DNA of 7,393 nucleotides from positions 1 through 7,393 of the forward strand of contig CABUVB010000088.1 in assembly GCA_902494815.1 (NCBI GenBank), in the 5' to 3' direction. Positions 5,664 through 7,393 of this stretch are shown here, in pieces. The position numbers were made by a program, and so were the translations under genes. The notes beneath the pieces were generated by a model that was not told the DNA's origin, ran no database searches, and was given only the letters and a program-made list of their open reading frames with translations. How positions within the stretch are numbered: the first letter of the stretch is position 1; each line of letters begins with the position of its first letter. Source of the DNA: an uncultured Collinsella sp. (GTDB lineage Bacteria; Actinomycetota; Coriobacteriia; Coriobacteriales; Coriobacteriaceae).

Positions 5664-5864
5664 ATGGCACCTATCGATATTGTTGTACTGGCTGTTATCG
5701 GCGTTGCGTTTGTCGCAGTATGCGTGCGCGTCTACCGCAAGGGCACCTGCGCTGACTGCGCTCAGGGTGGCGTTTGCACGGGGCATTGCTCCAACAAAAA
5801 GACGTGCGCCGCACTTAAGGGCGTAGACAAAATCGCCGAAGATTTGGGCCGCGGTATCAAATAA
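5664..5864 (+). CDS. FeoB-associated Cys-rich membrane protein
   Basis: This is a 66-residue protein of the small family found beside feoB in Firmicutes and relatives (the FeoB-associated Cys-rich family, sometimes treated as FeoC-like). One N-terminal transmembrane helix (IVVLAVIGVAFVAVCVRVY, 6-24) is followed by a positive segment RKG, suggesting a cytoplasmic C-terminal side. The Cys cluster then reads C29-x2-C32-x5-C38-x3-C42-x5-C48, plus Cys20 inside the helix. The cysteines could bind iron or an iron-sulfur cluster, or receive Fe(II) delivered by FeoB; this is inference. A strong AGAGGAGG (5650-5657) stands six bases before the ATG. A terminator separates it from feoB, and TGGTTAACT (5641-5649), shared with the feo leader, lies just ahead of the binding site. 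Confidence 0.88.
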   Translation: MAPIDIVVLAVIGVAFVAVCVRVYRKGTCADCAQGGVCTGHCSNKKTCAALKGVDKIAEDLGRGIK

Positions 5865-5877
5865 GGTCCGGACATCC

Positions 5878-5912
5878 AAGCGCTCCGCGGGCATCCGTTC
5901 GCGGGGCGCTTT
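5878..5912 (+). terminator. Probable terminator after the Cys-rich gene
   Basis: AAGCGCTCCGCG (5878-5889) pairs with CGCGGGGCGCTT (5900-5911). This forms a 12-bp GC-rich stem with one G-U pair and a 10-nt loop. Only TTT follows before GTG, so the T-tract is weak and termination may be partial. It begins 13 nt after the stop codon. Confidence 0.7.
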
Positions 5913-5950
5913 GTGCATTTGAGGGAGAGCACGGCGAGTCGAAGAGTATT

Positions 5951-6001
5951 TTTGGGGTATCGTTAACTGGACTATTAATTGGCAACTTATCTATAACGGA
6001 G
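5951..6001 (+). promoter_or_regulatory. AT-rich control region of the LacI-family gene
   Basis: This AT-rich stretch lies between the terminator and the lacI-type gene. It contains GTTAAC (5962-5967), ATTAAT (5974-5979) and TATAAC (5992-5997, five of six to the -10 consensus). TATAAC overlaps the edge of the ribosome binding site, so using it would leave almost no leader. A -10 at TATTAA (5973-5978) with TTGGGG (5952-5957) is an alternative with a short 15-nt spacer. The promoter exists somewhere here, but the exact boxes are unsure. No clear LacI-type operator palindrome is visible. Confidence 0.35.
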
Positions 6002-6008
6002 TAACCGC

Positions 6009-7088
6009 ATGAGCGCTCGCGTAACCATGAAGGACATAGCCGCCGAGCTTGGCGTTTCCATCAATACCGTGCACAAGGCTCTGACGGGAAAGGCCGGCGT
6101 GAGCGAATCCGTGCGCGCCAAGGTGAACGCTAAGGCCGAGGCCATGGGCTATCACCGCAACACAAGTGCCTCAAGCCTGCGCCGCAAGGATATCAATCTG
6201 GTGTTTTGCCTGCCCCGCGCATCGCGCGAGGGAGCGTACTTTTTCCGTTACCTGTGGGAAGGCTGCAATCGCTTTGAACAGGAGGTCATCGACCGGGGCA
6301 TTACGGTTGAGCGCGTTGAATTTGGCGTGGGCGGCTACGCTGATGCACTCGAGCAAATCGACGAGCGTCTGCAGGTGGGCGAGAAGATTGATGGCTTGCT
6401 CGCCTATGCGCCGGGCGACGATCGTGCGACTGAGCTTTTGGGGCAGATCGCCGAGGCGGGCGTGACGATTGAGCTTGTCGACGGCGACCGTCCGCATTTG
6501 AATCGTTTGGGTGCGAGCTCGGCCGATTATTCGACGGCAGGCAGCCTTATGGCCGAGCAGGCGGCAAACCTGGTCCATGCTTCTGGGGCCGACGCCCGCG
6601 TGCTCCTTTTGACAGGCGACCCATATACCGATTCGCACTATCTAACCGCCCGCGCCTTCCACAATTACCTGCGCGAACGTGATATTCCATGGCAGGTTGA
6701 GGATCTTGCAGGTGCCCATGCGCAAGTCAAACAACTCGAGCATGAGCTCGAAAAGCGCTTGAGTGCGCCGGACGCCCCCGAACTTATCTGTAGCGTTTTT
6801 GCCGTTGGTTCCGAAGTGGTTGCCGACGCGCTCGTCTCGACCGGCAAGGCCGGTCAGGTCATGGTGATCGGCAACGACCTGTTTCCCGAAAGTGCTCTGG
6901 CCTTGCGCCGCGGTATCTTTACCAATATTGTCTATAAGGACCCGACGAGCCTGGCGTATCGCGGCGCTAAGACGCTGGGCGATTATCTGCTGTGGGGAAG
7001 GACCCCGACGGTGCCCGTCCAGAAGGGTGCCGTCGAGATGGTATTTGCCAGCAATGTCGACCGCTACTGCGAACTTGCGGGTATTTAG
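6009..7088 (+). CDS. LacI-family transcriptional regulator
   Basis: This is a 359-residue DNA-binding regulator of the LacI/GalR family. The N-terminal HTH runs VTMKDIAAELGVSINTVHKAL (5-25). A hinge-helix region follows near RNTSASSLRRKD (51-62). A periplasmic-binding-protein-like sensor domain fills the rest, starting at INLVFCLPRA (63-72), with later core strands KIDGLLAYAP, ARVLLLTGDPYTDSHY and QVMVIGNDLFPE. The fold suggests a sugar or related small-molecule effector, with GND near 293 in the usual Asp-containing ligand loop. At the recognition helix the LacI residues Tyr17, Gln18 and Arg22 correspond to Ile18, Asn19 and Lys23, so its operator should differ from lacO. The ATG at 6009 has CGGAG (5997-6001) seven bases upstream; Met7 is less well placed. 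It is a single unit with its own terminator. Its target is unknown: the gene at 7363 is the nearest candidate, and an unlinked regulon is also possible. Confidence 0.93.
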   Translation: MSARVTMKDIAAELGVSINTVHKALTGKAGVSESVRAKVNAKAEAMGYHRNTSASSLRRKDINLVFCLPRASREGAYFFRYLWEGCNRFEQEVIDRGITVERVEFGVGGYADALEQIDERLQVGEKIDGLLAYAPGDDRATELLGQIAEAGVTIELVDGDRPHLNRLGASSADYSTAGSLMAEQAANLVHASGADARVLLLTGDPYTDSHYLTARAFHNYLRERDIPWQVEDLAGAHAQVKQLEHELEKRLSAPDAPELICSVFAVGSEVVADALVSTGKAGQVMVIGNDLFPESALALRRGIFTNIVYKDPTSLAYRGAKTLGDYLLWGRTPTVPVQKGAVEMVFASNVDRYCELAGI

Positions 7089-7133
7089 CCGATTGAGCAG
7101 GTACCCCCTCTTGCGACGTGCATTTTTGGGAGT

Positions 7134-7157
7134 ATTCAGCATTGGCATGCCCTGAAT
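7134..7157. promoter_or_regulatory. Small palindrome after the LacI-family gene
   Basis: ATTCAG (7134-7139) and CTGAAT (7152-7157) flank the perfect 8-bp palindrome GGCATGCC (7144-7151). It lies 45 nt after the stop codon and before the main terminator. It could be a protein-binding site or a minor 3' hairpin; nothing further can be said. Confidence 0.25.
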
Positions 7158-7178
7158 GAGGTGCAGAACGACTGTTTT

Positions 7179-7220
7179 AAGTGCCCCCGATGGCGTAATT
7201 TGCCATCGGGGGCACTTTTT
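7179..7220 (+). terminator. Strong intrinsic terminator of the LacI-family gene
   Basis: AAGTGCCCCCGATGGC (7179-7194) pairs perfectly with GCCATCGGGGGCACTT (7202-7217). This is a 16-bp stem with a 7-nt loop, running into TTTTT (7216-7220). It lies about 90 nt after the stop codon. It is the strongest terminator in the window. Confidence 0.96.
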
Positions 7221-7362
7221 ATGCCGATCGGGCGCTATCTGCGTTCCAAATAGGACGCTGAGGATGGCGCACGGGGTAGCGCGCACAGTCGTGGTGTAAG
7301 AAGCAAGGGAGGGCCATCGCCTAGAATCGTCAGTGCCTAGATATTCGACGAAAGGAAAGACG

Positions 7363-7393
7363 ATGGCCCACAGCGACATTCTATCCCAGCCGG
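7363..7393 (+). CDS. Start of an unidentified gene (cut by the window end)
   Basis: An ATG at 7363 has a good ribosome binding site, AAAGGAAAG (7351-7359), and opens a frame reading MAHSDILSQP to the window edge. Only ten residues are visible, too few to identify the product. The 140 bp between the LacI terminator and this start have room for a promoter. TAGAAT (7322-7327) is a five-of-six -10 match but lacks a recognisable -35. As the first gene after a LacI-family regulator it could be that regulator's target. Confidence 0.6.
   Translation, partial: MAHSDILSQP

Noticed and set aside
3303..5918. An 871-codon open frame on the minus strand opposite feoB
   Set aside because: It is a mirror of feoB codon usage in GC-rich DNA. 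The translation is low-complexity and rich in H, D, G, R and A with no recognisable domain, and it overlaps a certain gene along its whole length.
6642..7379. A 245-codon minus-strand open frame covering the end of the LacI gene and the following gap
   Set aside because: It runs through the LacI coding region and across the 16-bp terminator stem, has no recognisable protein pattern and is best explained as a shadow frame.
1..7393. Search for CRISPR arrays, tRNA genes, insertion sequences, phage genes or toxin-antitoxin pairs
   Set aside because: No regularly spaced direct repeats, cloverleaf-like sequence, transposase-like frame or paired small toxin/antitoxin genes were seen.

Overview
The window looks like chromosomal DNA from a GC-rich Gram-positive bacterium, most likely an actinobacterium of the class Coriobacteriia (a Collinsella-like gut species). 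This placement is an inference. It rests on strong C/G preference at third codon positions, AGGAGG-type ribosome binding sites, a Firmicutes-style feo set (two feoA genes, feoB and a small Cys-rich partner), and a site resembling the actinobacterial DtxR/IdeR iron box. All genes lie on the + strand, and most are separated by clear intrinsic terminators.

Layout: 1-120 is the leader of aspS, with a bulged hairpin just before the ribosome binding site. 121-1908 is aspS (aspartyl-tRNA synthetase), closed by a strong terminator at 1934-1967. 2052-2300 is a stand-alone HPr-family phosphocarrier. It keeps the phosphorylatable His15 but has Asp at the regulatory Ser46 position. It is followed by a repeat-like hairpin (2309-2340) and a terminator (2355-2393). 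2394-2533 is the feo leader, with a 14-bp inverted repeat built on GTTAAC and further complementary segments. 2534-2776 and 2817-3038 are two feoA genes. 3039-3161 holds a DtxR-like iron box and a hairpin. 3162-5489 is feoB, followed by a terminator at 5519-5551. 5664-5864 encodes a small FeoB-associated Cys-rich membrane protein, followed by a hairpin terminator. 6009-7088 is a LacI-family regulator with a 16-bp-stem terminator at 7179-7220. A new gene begins at 7363 and runs off the end.

How the genes work together: the centre of the window is a ferrous iron uptake locus. FeoB is the GTPase-coupled membrane permease, the FeoA proteins are small cytoplasmic SH3-like partners, and the Cys-rich single-pass protein probably acts at the FeoB complex. 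An iron-sensing DtxR-family repressor is the best guess for control. aspS (translation), HPr (PTS phosphotransfer or carbon signalling) and the LacI regulator (probably sugar-responsive) appear to be independent units.

I see no new multi-gene system, phage, insertion sequence or CRISPR array. The points most worth a second look are the natural S46D HPr, the iron box placed inside the feo cluster, the mutually exclusive pairings in the feo leader, and a GTTAAC motif that recurs only in intergenic regions.
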